A DNA stretch of 64,000 nt from JAHJQZ01 sp963676075 (GCA_963676075.2 CAXXNZ010000019.1:16909-80908), one strand, 5' to 3'; numbered from the stretch's first letter, positions 1 to 8,693 are shown. The notes: generated by a model from the sequence alone, not told the origin. Numbers and translations are program-made.

Positions 1-336
1 GCCGGTCTGGCGAATCTTGCCGATGCCCGGCTGGAATTTCTCGAATGCAAGGCGCTTGGAAAGCGACTGGCTGATGGTCGTCGCGCCGGCGCCGGGCGTT
101 GTGAAATCCACGCCGGAATGTTTCTCGAAACTCGGATCCTGAACCTTCAAAAGCATGGCCAGATGTCCGGCGCCGAGCGCATCGCCGCCGCGTCCCTGGC
201 TTATCAGCACGTCGGCCTTGGCGCGGAGCCTGTCGGCGTCGGACGTGGCATCCCAATAGCCTTTGGCGCCGTAGGCCAAAACGGCAACGAGGAGCAACCC
301 GATGACAATGCCCGCATAGCTCAGCGTTTTTTTCAT
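1..336 (-). CDS. GT51-type peptidoglycan glycosyltransferase-like membrane protein (partial, C-terminus outside window)
   Basis: The reading frame starts at the ATG complementary to 334-336 and runs off the left edge, so only the first 112 residues are visible. An N-terminal membrane anchor spans about residues 7-23, followed by a segment resembling the start of a GT51 transglycosylase domain, which polymerises lipid II outside the membrane. The family's first motif is normally E-D-x-x-x-F-x-x-H-x-G-x-D-like; here residues 64-77 read KVQDPSFEKHSGVD, so the catalytic Glu position appears to be Gln66. The second motif is visible as GATTISQSLSKRL (about 84-96). Family placement rests on these two motifs only. 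The missing Glu suggests a divergent or catalytically inactive member; the rest of the protein cannot be judged. Confidence 0.6.
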   Translation of the reverse strand, partial: MKKTLSYAGIVIGLLLVAVLAYGAKGYWDATSDADRLRAKADVLISQGRGGDALGAGHLAMLLKVQDPSFEKHSGVDFTTPGAGATTISQSLSKRLAFEKFQPGIGKIRQTG

Positions 337-765
337 CTGGTCGGCATTCCCGAATCTTCCGCGTCCCGCGATCCTTTTTCGCTTCCTGAAGAGAGAGCAT
401 GGCCTTTTCGTGGAGCTTTGTGGAAAGCGACCGATGGGACGGTTTTCTCGCTTTGCTCGGGTGCGACTTCTGATACCGCCCTGAGGCCACGGGAAGCCTC
501 GGCATCAGTCCGATACCGCAAAAGGCAAACAAGGCGCGACCGCATCCTGCCGCGGACTCCAACCTTAAACGCTCGTCGCGCCTGCGCCTGTGGTCGAATG
601 GGGGGAGTATGGGGGATGCGGAAAGGGAGGGGACAAGTTTTTTTGGGGCGGGCTTAGTGAGGGGGCGGATTGGGTGCGTTTGGTGAACTGTCTCCGTAAT
701 TCTCACCGAAATTGTAGTATTCTCCAGCGAGTCGCAGTGCTGCGAATCAATTTGAAGCTGACAGC
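337..765. other. Intergenic region between divergent genes
   Basis: About 430 bases without a convincing gene. Both flanking genes read outward, so promoters for both should be here. The last 60 bases before the right-hand gene are AT-richer and hold a palindrome listed separately. Short open frames in this stretch have no recognisable protein features and no good ribosome binding site. Confidence 0.5.
729..748. promoter_or_regulatory. Palindrome upstream of the nuclease-like gene
   Basis: TCGCAG (732-737) and CTGCGA (740-745) form a perfect dyad with a 2-base centre, flanked by further matching GA/TC at 729-730 and 747-748. It ends 17 bases before the ATG at 766, so a bound protein would cover the promoter or leader. 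A regulator site is inference; no regulator is adjacent. Confidence 0.35.
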
Positions 766-1875
766 ATGGCTGAGCCTGACGCTCCTAACATCTGGATTGA
801 GCGGAATGGTGGACCGGAACCGATCACACCACGCTTTTTCGAATTTCTCGAGAAGAGAATGTCGGGTCTTTCGCTCGACCTCGACGGCGACAAAGAAACA
901 CGCCCAGACTATGAGTGCTTAGGCGGGGCCTTGGTTGTAGAGATCAAGAGCCTGGAGGGCGATCCGTCCGAGCGGCTTGAAAACGTTGTCGCTCCGGCAA
1001 AGGAGCGTGAGAATTGGCCGAAATTTTTCGGTGAGTGGTCATCGCAAGCAGTTCTCAAGAACCTCCCTGAAGATGAGCGGGAAGCACTCCGCAAGAGACT
1101 ATTTGATCGATTGGCACGGGCCATCGTCTCTCACATTAAGAAGGCGAACAGCCAACTCACACATTTCTGCAAAGGTCGATCGGGGGTTCATCTCCGTCTC
1201 CTGGTCCTCATCAACGAGGATTTTATGGAGTACGATCCAAACGCCGTTGGCTTTGCGGTCCAGCGGGAATTGCGGCGCACTGATGCCCGAGGTCTTCCCA
1301 AGTATGCAGGAATTGACGCTGTGCTCTACCTGACCGAGAGACACGCGACCCAAGCTCAAGGTCGAGTGACATTCCCCATCCTTGTTGTTCATGGCCCGAC
1401 CGTCGCTCAAAACAGGGTTGCGCTAGAGTTAATTCGTCGAATTGCGGAGCGTTGGGCCAAATGGTCTAGCGGAATGGAGGCTCTTAAAACGCCCGCTGAC
1501 ATCGAAGGGTTCGTCCCGGTCACCGAAAACCCAAAAAGATTGAGACGGCAAGACGTATGGGCACGCGATTACAAGCATAGACCATATATGCGCAAATGGA
1601 GCGATGAAGAGGTGATCGGCTTTTGGGATTTCACCTCGCTAATGTCGCTTCTCGCTTTTCATGTCGATCCACCGAAGCGGCTACCTCAAGAGAGCGTAAC
1701 TGAGCTCATGGAAAAGACGACGCATTTAATGCAGGAGTTTGCGCACCGGGGGATTGCTTTGGATCGGCTAAAGCCCACTAAAGAGCGGAATGAGGCGGCG
1801 ATTGGGAAGGTCGCACTTGGTCCGGCGGTTCAAGAATGGCTTAGGAAGCAAGTCGAGCACATGAAGCAAGAGTGA
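766..1875 (+). CDS. Hypothetical protein, possible PD-(D/E)XK nuclease-like
   Basis: 369 residues; I do not recognise the family. Near residues 47-62 there is an Asp followed by a hydrophobic strand and VVEIKSL, a layout like the D...ExK metal-binding core of PD-(D/E)XK nucleases (restriction enzymes, Vsr, Card1-type effectors). The remainder is rich in charged helices with an apparently globular centre (RLLVLINEDF, FPILVVHG); no signal peptide or membrane segment. Codon use is visibly more AT-rich than in neighbouring genes, and it sits directly before a higBA toxin-antitoxin module, which points to horizontal acquisition. A role in restriction or phage defence is a guess from motif and context. 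Confidence 0.5.
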   Translation: MAEPDAPNIWIERNGGPEPITPRFFEFLEKRMSGLSLDLDGDKETRPDYECLGGALVVEIKSLEGDPSERLENVVAPAKERENWPKFFGEWSSQAVLKNLPEDEREALRKRLFDRLARAIVSHIKKANSQLTHFCKGRSGVHLRLLVLINEDFMEYDPNAVGFAVQRELRRTDARGLPKYAGIDAVLYLTERHATQAQGRVTFPILVVHGPTVAQNRVALELIRRIAERWAKWSSGMEALKTPADIEGFVPVTENPKRLRRQDVWARDYKHRPYMRKWSDEEVIGFWDFTSLMSLLAFHVDPPKRLPQESVTELMEKTTHLMQEFAHRGIALDRLKPTKERNEAAIGKVALGPAVQEWLRKQVEHMKQE

Positions 1876-1913
1876 GCTTGTGTCTTGCTTAGTCTTCCAT
1901 AACGCCTTGCGTC

Positions 1914-1934
1914 ATATAACGCAGTACGTTATAT
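1914..1934. promoter_or_regulatory. higBA operator palindrome
   Basis: ATATAACG (1914-1921) and CGTTATAT (1927-1934) are perfect inverted arms around 5 bases, ending 6 bases before the higB ATG. HigA antitoxins bind such AT-rich palindromes over their own promoter; this placement fits autorepression. Confidence 0.7.
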
Positions 1935-1940
1935 TCCTTC

Positions 1941-2225
1941 ATGATCCGCAGCTTTGCCGATCCCGAAACGGAACTGATCTGGTCTGGACGGCGGAGTCGC
2001 AAGCTGCCGGCGGACATCCAGTCCGTGGCCTTGCGAAAGCTGCGCATGCTCAATCAGGCGCGGGTGTTGCAGGACATGCGCGTGCCGCCCGGCAACCGAC
2101 TCGAAGCCTTGAAGGGCGCGCGCAAGGGGCAGCACAGCATTCGGATCAATGATCAATGGCGTATCTGCTTTGACTGGCAGGACGGAGGACCGAGCAATGT
2201 CGAAATCGTCGACTATCATGACTGA
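1941..2225 (+). CDS. higB: HigB-type toxin (RelE/ParE superfamily)
   Basis: 94 residues, the usual size for HigB. The protein carries the family's landmarks: an N-terminal FADPETELIW, central PGNRLEALKG, and C-terminal HSIRINDQWRICF followed by VEIVDYHD. HigB proteins are ribosome-dependent mRNA endonucleases held inactive by HigA. It is first in a two-gene operon with the toxin before the antitoxin, the standard higBA order, and the antitoxin start lies within its last codons (29-base overlap), so translation is coupled. An operator palindrome lies just upstream. Confidence 0.9.
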   Translation: MIRSFADPETELIWSGRRSRKLPADIQSVALRKLRMLNQARVLQDMRVPPGNRLEALKGARKGQHSIRINDQWRICFDWQDGGPSNVEIVDYHD

Positions 2226-2511
2226 GCTTTTGCCCAATCCGCATCCCGGCGAAATCCTGCTTGAAGACTTCCTCAAGCCAATGGCGCTCAGCCAGAACGC
2301 TCTTGCCCGCGCCGTGCATGTGCCGCCGCGCAGGATCAACGAGATCGTTCTCGGCAAGCGGGCGATGACCGCCGACACCGACCTGAGGCTGACCCGCTAT
2401 TTCGGCATGTCCGAGGGGTTCTTTCTCGGACTGCAGGCGGATTACGACCTCATGCAGCGGCGCCGGGAAATCGCGGGCGAGTTGAATACGATCACGCCGC
2501 GGGCTGCATAG
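2197..2511 (+). CDS. higA: HigA-type antitoxin (XRE family)
   Basis: 104 residues from the ATG at 2197, chosen because GGAGGA sits 8 bases upstream; a second in-frame ATG at 2218 is possible but lacks such a site. The sequence HPGEILLEDFLKPMALSQNA followed by LARAVHVPPRRINEIVLGKR is the HigA/VapI helix-turn-helix, and the domain ends with RLTRYFGMSEGFFLGLQ, both classic for this family. It neutralises HigB and represses the operon at the palindrome at 1914-1934. The stop codon's last base is the first base of a remnant of a nucleotidyltransferase gene (2511-2640). Confidence 0.92.
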   Translation: MSKSSTIMTELLPNPHPGEILLEDFLKPMALSQNALARAVHVPPRRINEIVLGKRAMTADTDLRLTRYFGMSEGFFLGLQADYDLMQRRREIAGELNTITPRAA

Positions 2512-2640
2512 GCAGCGGTTTCGCCGTGTGCGTGAGAGGCATCGCTCTCAATCCGCTCGGCGTCGACATCACGCTCGCCTTTGCGGGCGCACAGCCGCCT
2601 GCTGTGAGTCTTCCAGCCTTGAAGTTGCCGATTGGAATGC
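2511..2640 (+). pseudogene. Nucleotidyltransferase gene remnant with internal deletion
   Basis: Translated in one frame from 2511 this reads AVCVRGIALNPLGVDI, against AVCVRGIPLNPHDVDI of the intact gene at 4197-4880. After the DVD motif the similarity jumps to sequence just downstream of that gene (about 4905-4950: a block ending in GCCTTGAA in both). The jump occurs at a shared TCGCCT hexamer, so most of the 3' half of the old gene was probably lost by recombination between two short direct repeats. Several codon differences are synonymous. The opposite strand of the downstream block reads as FKAG..AGG.AP.KA in both copies, perhaps the tail of another decayed gene. Confidence 0.7.
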
Positions 2641-2664
2641 GGAGGAGGCGAAAAGCGAGTGCGC

Positions 2665-3696
2665 TCAGTGAAGCAGGTCCGTGAGCGAATCCTTCCAGGA
2701 CTTGCGGTCAATTCTGGTGCCATCGAGCAGTATGGCGCCATCGGGAATGGGGCCTCTTTTCATCCCGAAACGGGCGAGCGCGGTTTTGTCGAAGCCATAG
2801 TAATAGAAGTCCTCCTGGGCCCAACTCAGCGTTGGCACGTATGCGGTCTCGATCAATCGCTTGCCGAGCAGTTCTCCGGACCACAGATGCCCGCCGACGA
2901 CGCCCGAGCCGAGCAGAGCATCGAACGAGGTGAAGACCGGAGCCTTTGATGCCGCCGACAACTCTTTTGCCACGTCATAGGGAGTGAAACTGGCACCCGT
3001 TTTGTCCTTGTGCATCGGGCTGTAGATGATCACGTCGCGAGGCTCCAGCTTGGACGCCTGTCTCAGGAGGTCCTCGTAGGCGAATGCCTGCGACCAGTCT
3101 TCGGATTTCCGACCGAGTATTTCCGAAAGCATACTGGATATATTTGCCTTTTGTTCGGCGATGTGATTTCCGACAATAATGACACGTCCGAGGTCGGGCA
3201 TCAGGCGTCCGATGATTTCGACCGTCTTCTCGTAGGCGATCGCCATCACGACCGTCTCTCCCCGGCCGATGCCGGCGGCATTGAAATTTATGATCGCATG
3301 ACCATCGTAGACCAGCTTCAGCGGGTAGAACGCTTCGTCCGCCTGAACAAGCCGGGCCGCGGGAATGCCCTCCGTCAGTAGCAGGCCGAATTCGGAGACA
3401 TCGTATTTGGCGGCGATTTCGGTGAGGCGCGTGTCGTTTTCTCCGGCAGGATCGCGGTACAGATCGAGGCTTTCGATATGGATTTCCGGCCCCTCGTCGC
3501 CATATTCGGCCTCATATGTCGCCAGCTGCTCGGCAATGCCCTGTCTTATCTTCGCCTGCCACGGAAGCGCGTCGTTGCCGGACAATAGGATAAGGACCCT
3601 GTGAGGATACTGCCCGGGAGTCTCAGCCTTGGCGGACACGCCGGCGCCGGCAAGCGCAATGAGAACAACAAGGAACAGCTTAATCGCAGGAGCCAT
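2665..3696 (-). CDS. Periplasmic ABC-type substrate-binding protein (TrpX-like fold)
   Basis: 343 residues from the ATG complementary to 3694-3696; a longer frame exists, but this start follows GGAG and begins a clean signal peptide (MAPAIKLFLVVLIALAG, cleavage near SAKA-E). The mature part has two Rossmann-like lobes typical of PF04392-like binding proteins: HRVLILLSGNDALPWQ, then a second lobe starting GRVIIVGNHIAEQ, and the phrase VIIYSPMHKDKTG. Such proteins bind small ligands in the periplasm for an ABC importer or, when fused, for a sensor kinase. No permease, ATPase or kinase is adjacent, so it is an orphan here. Ligand unknown. Confidence 0.7.
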   Translation of the reverse strand: MAPAIKLFLVVLIALAGAGVSAKAETPGQYPHRVLILLSGNDALPWQAKIRQGIAEQLATYEAEYGDEGPEIHIESLDLYRDPAGENDTRLTEIAAKYDVSEFGLLLTEGIPAARLVQADEAFYPLKLVYDGHAIINFNAAGIGRGETVVMAIAYEKTVEIIGRLMPDLGRVIIVGNHIAEQKANISSMLSEILGRKSEDWSQAFAYEDLLRQASKLEPRDVIIYSPMHKDKTGASFTPYDVAKELSAASKAPVFTSFDALLGSGVVGGHLWSGELLGKRLIETAYVPTLSWAQEDFYYYGFDKTALARFGMKRGPIPDGAILLDGTRIDRKSWKDSLTDLLH

Positions 3697-3783
3697 ATTT
3701 TCTCCAGAGCCAGGAATAGATGCTGTCGAATGCGTCTCCGTGAAAGCAAGCTGAGACTTGGCGACAGTATCAAATCTCATACA

Positions 3784-3809
3784 TGCGAAATCATACTAGG
3801 TATTTCGCA
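3784..3809. promoter_or_regulatory. 26-base palindrome upstream of the binding-protein gene
   Basis: TGCGAAAT (3784-3791) and ATTTCGCA (3802-3809) are perfect inverted arms separated by 10 bases, about 90 bases before the binding-protein start in an AT-rich stretch. The architecture is that of a dimeric regulator site. Regulator unknown. Confidence 0.4.
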
Positions 3810-3894
3810 GACGTAGGTCTTAAATTGGGGGGAAACTAATTTACTGTAAAAATGCGGATACAACAACGGCACTAAGGATCAGGAAGAAATGTGT

Positions 3895-3910
3895 ACTACA
3901 TTTATGTAGT
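3895..3910. promoter_or_regulatory. Short perfect palindrome in the 3697-4196 gap
   Basis: ACTACAT (3895-3901) and ATGTAGT (3904-3910) form a perfect dyad with a 2-base centre. It lies between the divergent binding-protein and nucleotidyltransferase genes, 287 bases from the latter. Apart from this and the palindrome at 3784, I see nothing gene-like in this 500-base gap. Confidence 0.35.
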
Positions 3911-4196
3911 TGGAGATCATGGAGCGGCGCGCCGAATACCGCTTCACCGCAAGCGGCGGTCGCCCATGATCCGCGTTGCGCGTTTTGCATTTCGTGCATT
4001 TGGCGATCCCGTCATCACTACGCCGTGTCTCCATCGCCGTGATTGCCCGTTTGTGCGGCCGATAATGGATGGCGGGAACCCTCGGGATGCATGGGGCGTC
4101 GCTTTGGCTGCTCGACGGCCCCCGAATGCCGTGGGACAAGCCTGTGCATGGCAGGGGCGGACGCGGTGTGCGTGTTCAGAAAGAGCGAGGACATCC

Positions 4197-4880
4197 ATGA
4201 AGACGGCGTGCGATATTCGGGGCGAAAGCGTCGTTTTCCGCGTTTCGGAGTTTGACCCAAAATACGTGCCGGTACTGGAAGCGTGCGCTTTCGCCAGACA
4301 GGGTGACGCGTTCACCAAATCCTATCCGGCAAGCGCGCCGAACATCGACAGGATCGTCGTGCGCTTCCGCGGTCACGCCGAGGAAATGTTCGACCAGATG
4401 GGCTATTTCGCGCCTGTCCCGTGGGAACGGGCGTTGTCCGAGTTCGCCGATAGGGTCGAGGGGACAGGCGCGGACTGGTGGCTGACCGGCAGTTGCGCCG
4501 TGTGCGTCAGGGGTATCCCGCTCAATCCGCACGACGTCGACATCATGATCGCCTCTGCCGATGTTCCCTTGTTCAACGAGATCTTCGCCGACGACCTGAT
4601 CGAGCCTCTCATCCCCTGTAGTGGCTGGGTTGCCAAGGATTTCGGCGTCATCTTCCGCCACGCCAGAATCGACATCGCGTCGGACCCACAGGCGTTCGTC
4701 GATACCCCTGAACCCGTCGATTTCGGCCCCTACGCCGGCGAGCATCTCGAAGAGGTCCGCTGGCAAGGGCTGACACTGAAAGTGCCACCACTCGCCCTGT
4801 CCCTAAACGTCAACAAGAAACGGGGACGAACCGAACGGGCGGAAACGATTGCGCACTATCTGGCAGAAGGGTTGGTTTGA
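4197..4880 (+). CDS. Nucleotidyltransferase-fold protein (pol beta superfamily)
   Basis: 227 residues from the ATG at 4197, which has GAGG about 6 bases upstream; the frame is open further 5' but the extra residues look non-coding. The pol-beta nucleotidyltransferase signature is present: G98-S99, then D113-V-D115, and a third acidic residue Asp159 in ARIDIAS, matching the GS...DxD...D metal site that transfers nucleotides to an acceptor. The first 90 residues (MKTACDIRGESVVFRVSEFD) are unlike known MNT toxins or aminoglycoside enzymes, so the acceptor is unknown. A remnant of a second, divergent copy lies at 2511-2640. Confidence 0.72.
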   Translation: MKTACDIRGESVVFRVSEFDPKYVPVLEACAFARQGDAFTKSYPASAPNIDRIVVRFRGHAEEMFDQMGYFAPVPWERALSEFADRVEGTGADWWLTGSCAVCVRGIPLNPHDVDIMIASADVPLFNEIFADDLIEPLIPCSGWVAKDFGVIFRHARIDIASDPQAFVDTPEPVDFGPYAGEHLEEVRWQGLTLKVPPLALSLNVNKKRGRTERAETIAHYLAEGLV

Positions 4881-5046
4881 TCCCTCAGTAGCTGCCGGAT
4901 TGCCTTCGCCTTTTCGGGCGCACCACCGCCTGCTATGAATCCGCCGGCCTTGAAACGGTCCTTTGCCCGCGTGCCTTCGCGGAGCTCGGACGGGTTGCAA
5001 ATTGAAAAAGCCGGCGAGTCCATCCGGCCCAGGTGATTGAATCAAA

Positions 5047-7233
5047 ATGACGAACTTGATTTCGCGATTTCTGGCACCCTCAGCCGGCGACGGTGATGTA
5101 GCGAGTGCGGCCGCACGGCTCGATGACGATGGCTACGACCTTTGGCTGCGCTACCTGCCGCTGGCGGAGGCGCGCAAAACGGCGGTTGGCGCAAATGCCA
5201 CCGCGCTGGTTGTGGGCGATGAAACGCCGGTGCTGAAATCGGCGCGGGCGGAGCTCGAACGGGCGCTGTTCGCCATGCTGATCGCGCCGGTTCCGGTCCG
5301 GTTTGCCAAAGCGGGAGTGACGGGTGCCATCGAGGCGGGCGCCATACTTGTTGGCACGCCACAAAGCCTGCCGGTGCTGGCAACGCTCGATCTGCCCCTC
5401 GGGGGACTCGGCACGGAGGGTTATGTCGTCAGAAGCGCCAAGATCGATGGTGTGCCCGTCACTGTCATCGCGGCGAATGAAGATGTTGGCGTCCTCTACG
5501 GCTGTTTTGCCTTTCTGAGGCACATCCAGACGGGCGGCGCGCCGGACAGTATCGATCTCGTCTCGGCTCCGAAACTGGCGCTCAGACTGCTCAATCATTG
5601 GGACAATCTCGATGGCAGCATTGAGCGCGGCTATGCCGGATTTTCCATCTGGGACTGGTGGACGCTGCCGGATCATACCGATCCCCGCTACATCGATTAC
5701 GCCCGCGCCACGGCTTCGATCGGCATCAACGGCACGGTGCTGAACAACGTCAACGCCGCGCCCGACATGCTATCGCCCTTCTACCTCGTGAGGGTCGCCA
5801 AGCTCGCCGACATCTTCAGGCCCTATGGCATAAAGGTTTTCCTGTCGGTCAATTTTGCCACGCCGAAAGATCTCGACGGGTTGCCGAGCATCGATCCGCT
5901 CGATGCCGAGGTGCGCGACTGGTGGCAGCGCAAGGCTGACGAGATCTATGCCCTGATCCCGGATTTCGGCGGCTTTCTGGTCAAGGCCAATTCCGAAGGC
6001 CAGCCCGGCCCGAACGACAGCGGGCGCAACCATGCCGACGGCGCCAACATGATCGCGGATGCGCTGGCGCCGCATGGCGGCATATTGATCTGGCGCACCT
6101 TCGTTTATTCTTCCGATCCGGTCGCCGACCGCGCCGCCGAAGCGCTCGATGAATTCAAGCCGCTCGATGGCGCGTTCCGGCCCAATGTCATCCTGCAGGT
6201 CAAGAACGGGCCGGTGGACTTCCAGCCACGCGAGCCGTTTTCGCCGATTTTCGGCCAGATGACCAAAACGTCGGTGATGATGGAATTCCAGATCACCAAG
6301 GAATATCTCGGGCAGGCGACGCATCTTTGCTATCTCGGCCCATGCTTTGAGGAAGTGCTGCAATTCGACACCTATGTTGCCGGCAAGGGCACGAGCGTCG
6401 CCAATATCCTCAAGGGCGAAGCCTATCCGCAAACCATGACCGGCATGGCCGGCGTCGCCAATATCGGCACCGACCGCGCCTGGACTGGCGGCGTGTTCAA
6501 CCAGGCGAACTGGTATGCCTTCGGGCGGCTCGCCTGGGACCCGGACGCCAGCGCCCGCGAGATTGCCGAGGAGTGGGTGAAGATGAGCTTCGGCACGGCG
6601 GAAGCTGTCGTGGGTCCGATCGTCGACATAATGATGGGTTCGCACGAGGTGCTGGTGAACTACATGATGCCGCTGGGGCTGCATCATCAGTTCGCGACCG
6701 GCCACCACTACGGCCCCGGCCCGTGGATTTCCGACCTCACCCGTCCGGAATGGAACCCGACGTACTATAACCGCGCCGACAAAAACGGCGTCGGTTTCGA
6801 CCGCACCAGAACCGGCAGCAATGCCGTCGCCCAATATGCGCCCGAACTGGCGGCGCTTTTCGCCGACCCGCAGGCCTTCGATGAGAAATACCTGCTGTGG
6901 TTCCACCACGTGCCGTGGGATTTCACAACGAAGTCGGGCAAGACCCTGTGGGCGGCTCTGGTCGAGAAATTCGATTCCGGCGTCGCCGGGGTGGGGGCGA
7001 TGCGGGAGACCTGGCAACAAATGAAGCCCCATGTCGATGCGCGCCGCTTTGCTCAGGTGAATGCTTTCCTCGCCATCCAGCAGCGCGAAGCCCAATGGTG
7101 GCGCGATGCGTCGCTTGCCTATTTCGGCGCGGTTTCGGGCCTGCCCATGCCCGACGGCCACGCCCCGCCGGCGCACCCGCTCGAGCATTACAAGGTGCTG
7201 GAATTCCGCTTTGCACCGGGCCGTCCGGAATAG
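5047..7233 (+). CDS. aguA: Alpha-glucuronidase, GH67
   Basis: 728 residues, family-typical length. It removes 4-O-methylglucuronic acid from aldouronic acids released from glucuronoxylan. There is no signal peptide, so it should act in the cytoplasm after oligosaccharide import. GH67 catalytic elements are readable: LVKANSEGQPGP with general acid Glu317, NGPVDFQPREP with Asp391 and FQITKEYLG with Glu419 as the inverting base pair, spaced as in characterised family members. WDWWTLPDH and the C-terminal HHQFATGHHYGPGPW are also family landmarks. No xylanase, xylosidase or importer genes are next to it, so it is separated from a usual xylan-use cluster. No strong ribosome binding site precedes the ATG. 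Confidence 0.95.
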   Translation: MTNLISRFLAPSAGDGDVASAAARLDDDGYDLWLRYLPLAEARKTAVGANATALVVGDETPVLKSARAELERALFAMLIAPVPVRFAKAGVTGAIEAGAILVGTPQSLPVLATLDLPLGGLGTEGYVVRSAKIDGVPVTVIAANEDVGVLYGCFAFLRHIQTGGAPDSIDLVSAPKLALRLLNHWDNLDGSIERGYAGFSIWDWWTLPDHTDPRYIDYARATASIGINGTVLNNVNAAPDMLSPFYLVRVAKLADIFRPYGIKVFLSVNFATPKDLDGLPSIDPLDAEVRDWWQRKADEIYALIPDFGGFLVKANSEGQPGPNDSGRNHADGANMIADALAPHGGILIWRTFVYSSDPVADRAAEALDEFKPLDGAFRPNVILQVKNGPVDFQPREPFSPIFGQMTKTSVMMEFQITKEYLGQATHLCYLGPCFEEVLQFDTYVAGKGTSVANILKGEAYPQTMTGMAGVANIGTDRAWTGGVFNQANWYAFGRLAWDPDASAREIAEEWVKMSFGTAEAVVGPIVDIMMGSHEVLVNYMMPLGLHHQFATGHHYGPGPWISDLTRPEWNPTYYNRADKNGVGFDRTRTGSNAVAQYAPELAALFADPQAFDEKYLLWFHHVPWDFTTKSGKTLWAALVEKFDSGVAGVGAMRETWQQMKPHVDARRFAQVNAFLAIQQREAQWWRDASLAYFGAVSGLPMPDGHAPPAHPLEHYKVLEFRFAPGRPE

Positions 7234-7438
7234 GCGGTGTCGGGTACGGGGGAGCGGCGGAGACCTGCACCGGCATACGAGCCGGATGGGTCCATTCGCG
7301 CCATTGCCCCGACGCGGCGGTGACAGTAGGTTGCCGCTCGCGCGACCGGCGACGGATGGAGTGAACCATCGGGGAGCGCGGTGATTGGTGCATCGACCGC
7401 CTGGGTGCTCCGGATCGAACAGATCACGGAGCTTTATC

Positions 7439-8572
7439 ATGCGCTACGGCATGAATCCGCATCAGGCGGCCCGCATCGTTTCCCAGAACAATCCCGTCAG
7501 AGTGCTCAACGGCGAGGCGTCGCTGATCAATTATCTCGACGCGCTCAACGCCTGGCAGCTTGTTGGCACGGCGGCAGGCGCGACGGGTAGGCCGGTTGCG
7601 GCATCGTTCAAGCATGTCTCGCCGGCGGGCGTCGCCATGGCCGGCCCGCTCGACGAGACCATGCGGGAAACCTGGGGCCTCGACGGGGATGTCGATGCCG
7701 TCACCTCGGCCTATGTCCGGGCGCGTGACAGCGATCCCAAGTCCTCGTTCGGCGATGTCATCGCGATTTCCGAAACGGTGACGCCGGAGCTGGCGGAATT
7801 CCTGGCGCATGTCGTGTCCGATGCCATCGTCGCGCCGGACTATGCGCCGGGCGTCGTCGAACAGCTCTCGAACAAGAAAAAGGGGCGCTTTTTGGTGCTG
7901 GAGGCGGATGCCGGTTTCGAGCCGCCGGAGCGCGAGGTCCGGGAGGTTTTTGGCATGCGCTTCGAGCAGGAGCGCAATGTCCTGCCGCTGACCGAGGCGC
8001 TGTTCGCCGGTGCGGGACTGACCGACGGGCAGATCGGCGACGGACTTCTGGCGCTGGTGGCGCTCAGATATACGCAGTCGAATTCAGTGGCGCTGTTCAG
8101 GCACGGCATGGCGCTGGGGATCGGCGCCGGGCAGCAGAGCCGCGTCGATTGCATCCGGCTCGCCGCCGCCAAGGCGCGGACCTGGTGGCTGCGCCGCCAC
8201 CCGGCGGTGCGCAGGCTGGCGAGTATCGAGGCGATCAGCCGGACAGAACGCATCAACTGGCAGATGCGCTATGCCGAGGACGCAATGACCCCGGCGCAGC
8301 GGGTGGAGTTCGAAGCGCTGTTCGGTTCCGTCCTTGATGGTGCGGGGCAGGGCGAGAACTGGCGCGCGGATTGGGTGCACAAGCTCGGCGGCGTGCTGCT
8401 CGGTTCTGACGGGTTCCTGACCTTCCGGGACAATCTCGACTATGCGGCCGAGATCGGCGTCACGGCCGTAATCGAGCCGGGCGGCTCGGTGCGGACGCCG
8501 GATATCGTGAGGGTCGCAGCCGAACTGGGCATGGCGCACGTGACGACCGGTATCCGGCTGTTTCATCATTAG
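7439..8572 (+). CDS. Stand-alone AICAR formyltransferase domain (PurH C-terminal-like)
   Basis: 377 residues from the ATG at 7439 (ACGGAG 8 bases upstream). The product matches only the C-terminal AICAR transformylase half of bifunctional PurH: it opens MRYGMNPHQ, has the folate-site pair Lys58-His59 in SFKHVSPAG, then DSDPKSSFGDVIAISE, and LRYTQSNSV. The N-terminal IMP cyclohydrolase domain is absent. The reaction expected is transfer of formyl from 10-formyl-THF to AICAR, the penultimate step of purine synthesis. It follows aguA after 205 bases on the same strand with no other purine gene nearby, so it is probably a second, specialised copy rather than the housekeeping purH. Confidence 0.85.
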   Translation: MRYGMNPHQAARIVSQNNPVRVLNGEASLINYLDALNAWQLVGTAAGATGRPVAASFKHVSPAGVAMAGPLDETMRETWGLDGDVDAVTSAYVRARDSDPKSSFGDVIAISETVTPELAEFLAHVVSDAIVAPDYAPGVVEQLSNKKKGRFLVLEADAGFEPPEREVREVFGMRFEQERNVLPLTEALFAGAGLTDGQIGDGLLALVALRYTQSNSVALFRHGMALGIGAGQQSRVDCIRLAAAKARTWWLRRHPAVRRLASIEAISRTERINWQMRYAEDAMTPAQRVEFEALFGSVLDGAGQGENWRADWVHKLGGVLLGSDGFLTFRDNLDYAAEIGVTAVIEPGGSVRTPDIVRVAAELGMAHVTTGIRLFHH

Positions 8573-8693
8573 GAAACGGGCAAAACAGACGCCGGCCGGT
8601 TCGGACGGAGCGCCCGAACCGGCCACCCCGTCTTGACACACAAGGCCAATCCCGAAATTTTCCCGGCTCAACCTCCCAAAGGAGAGTCACGCA

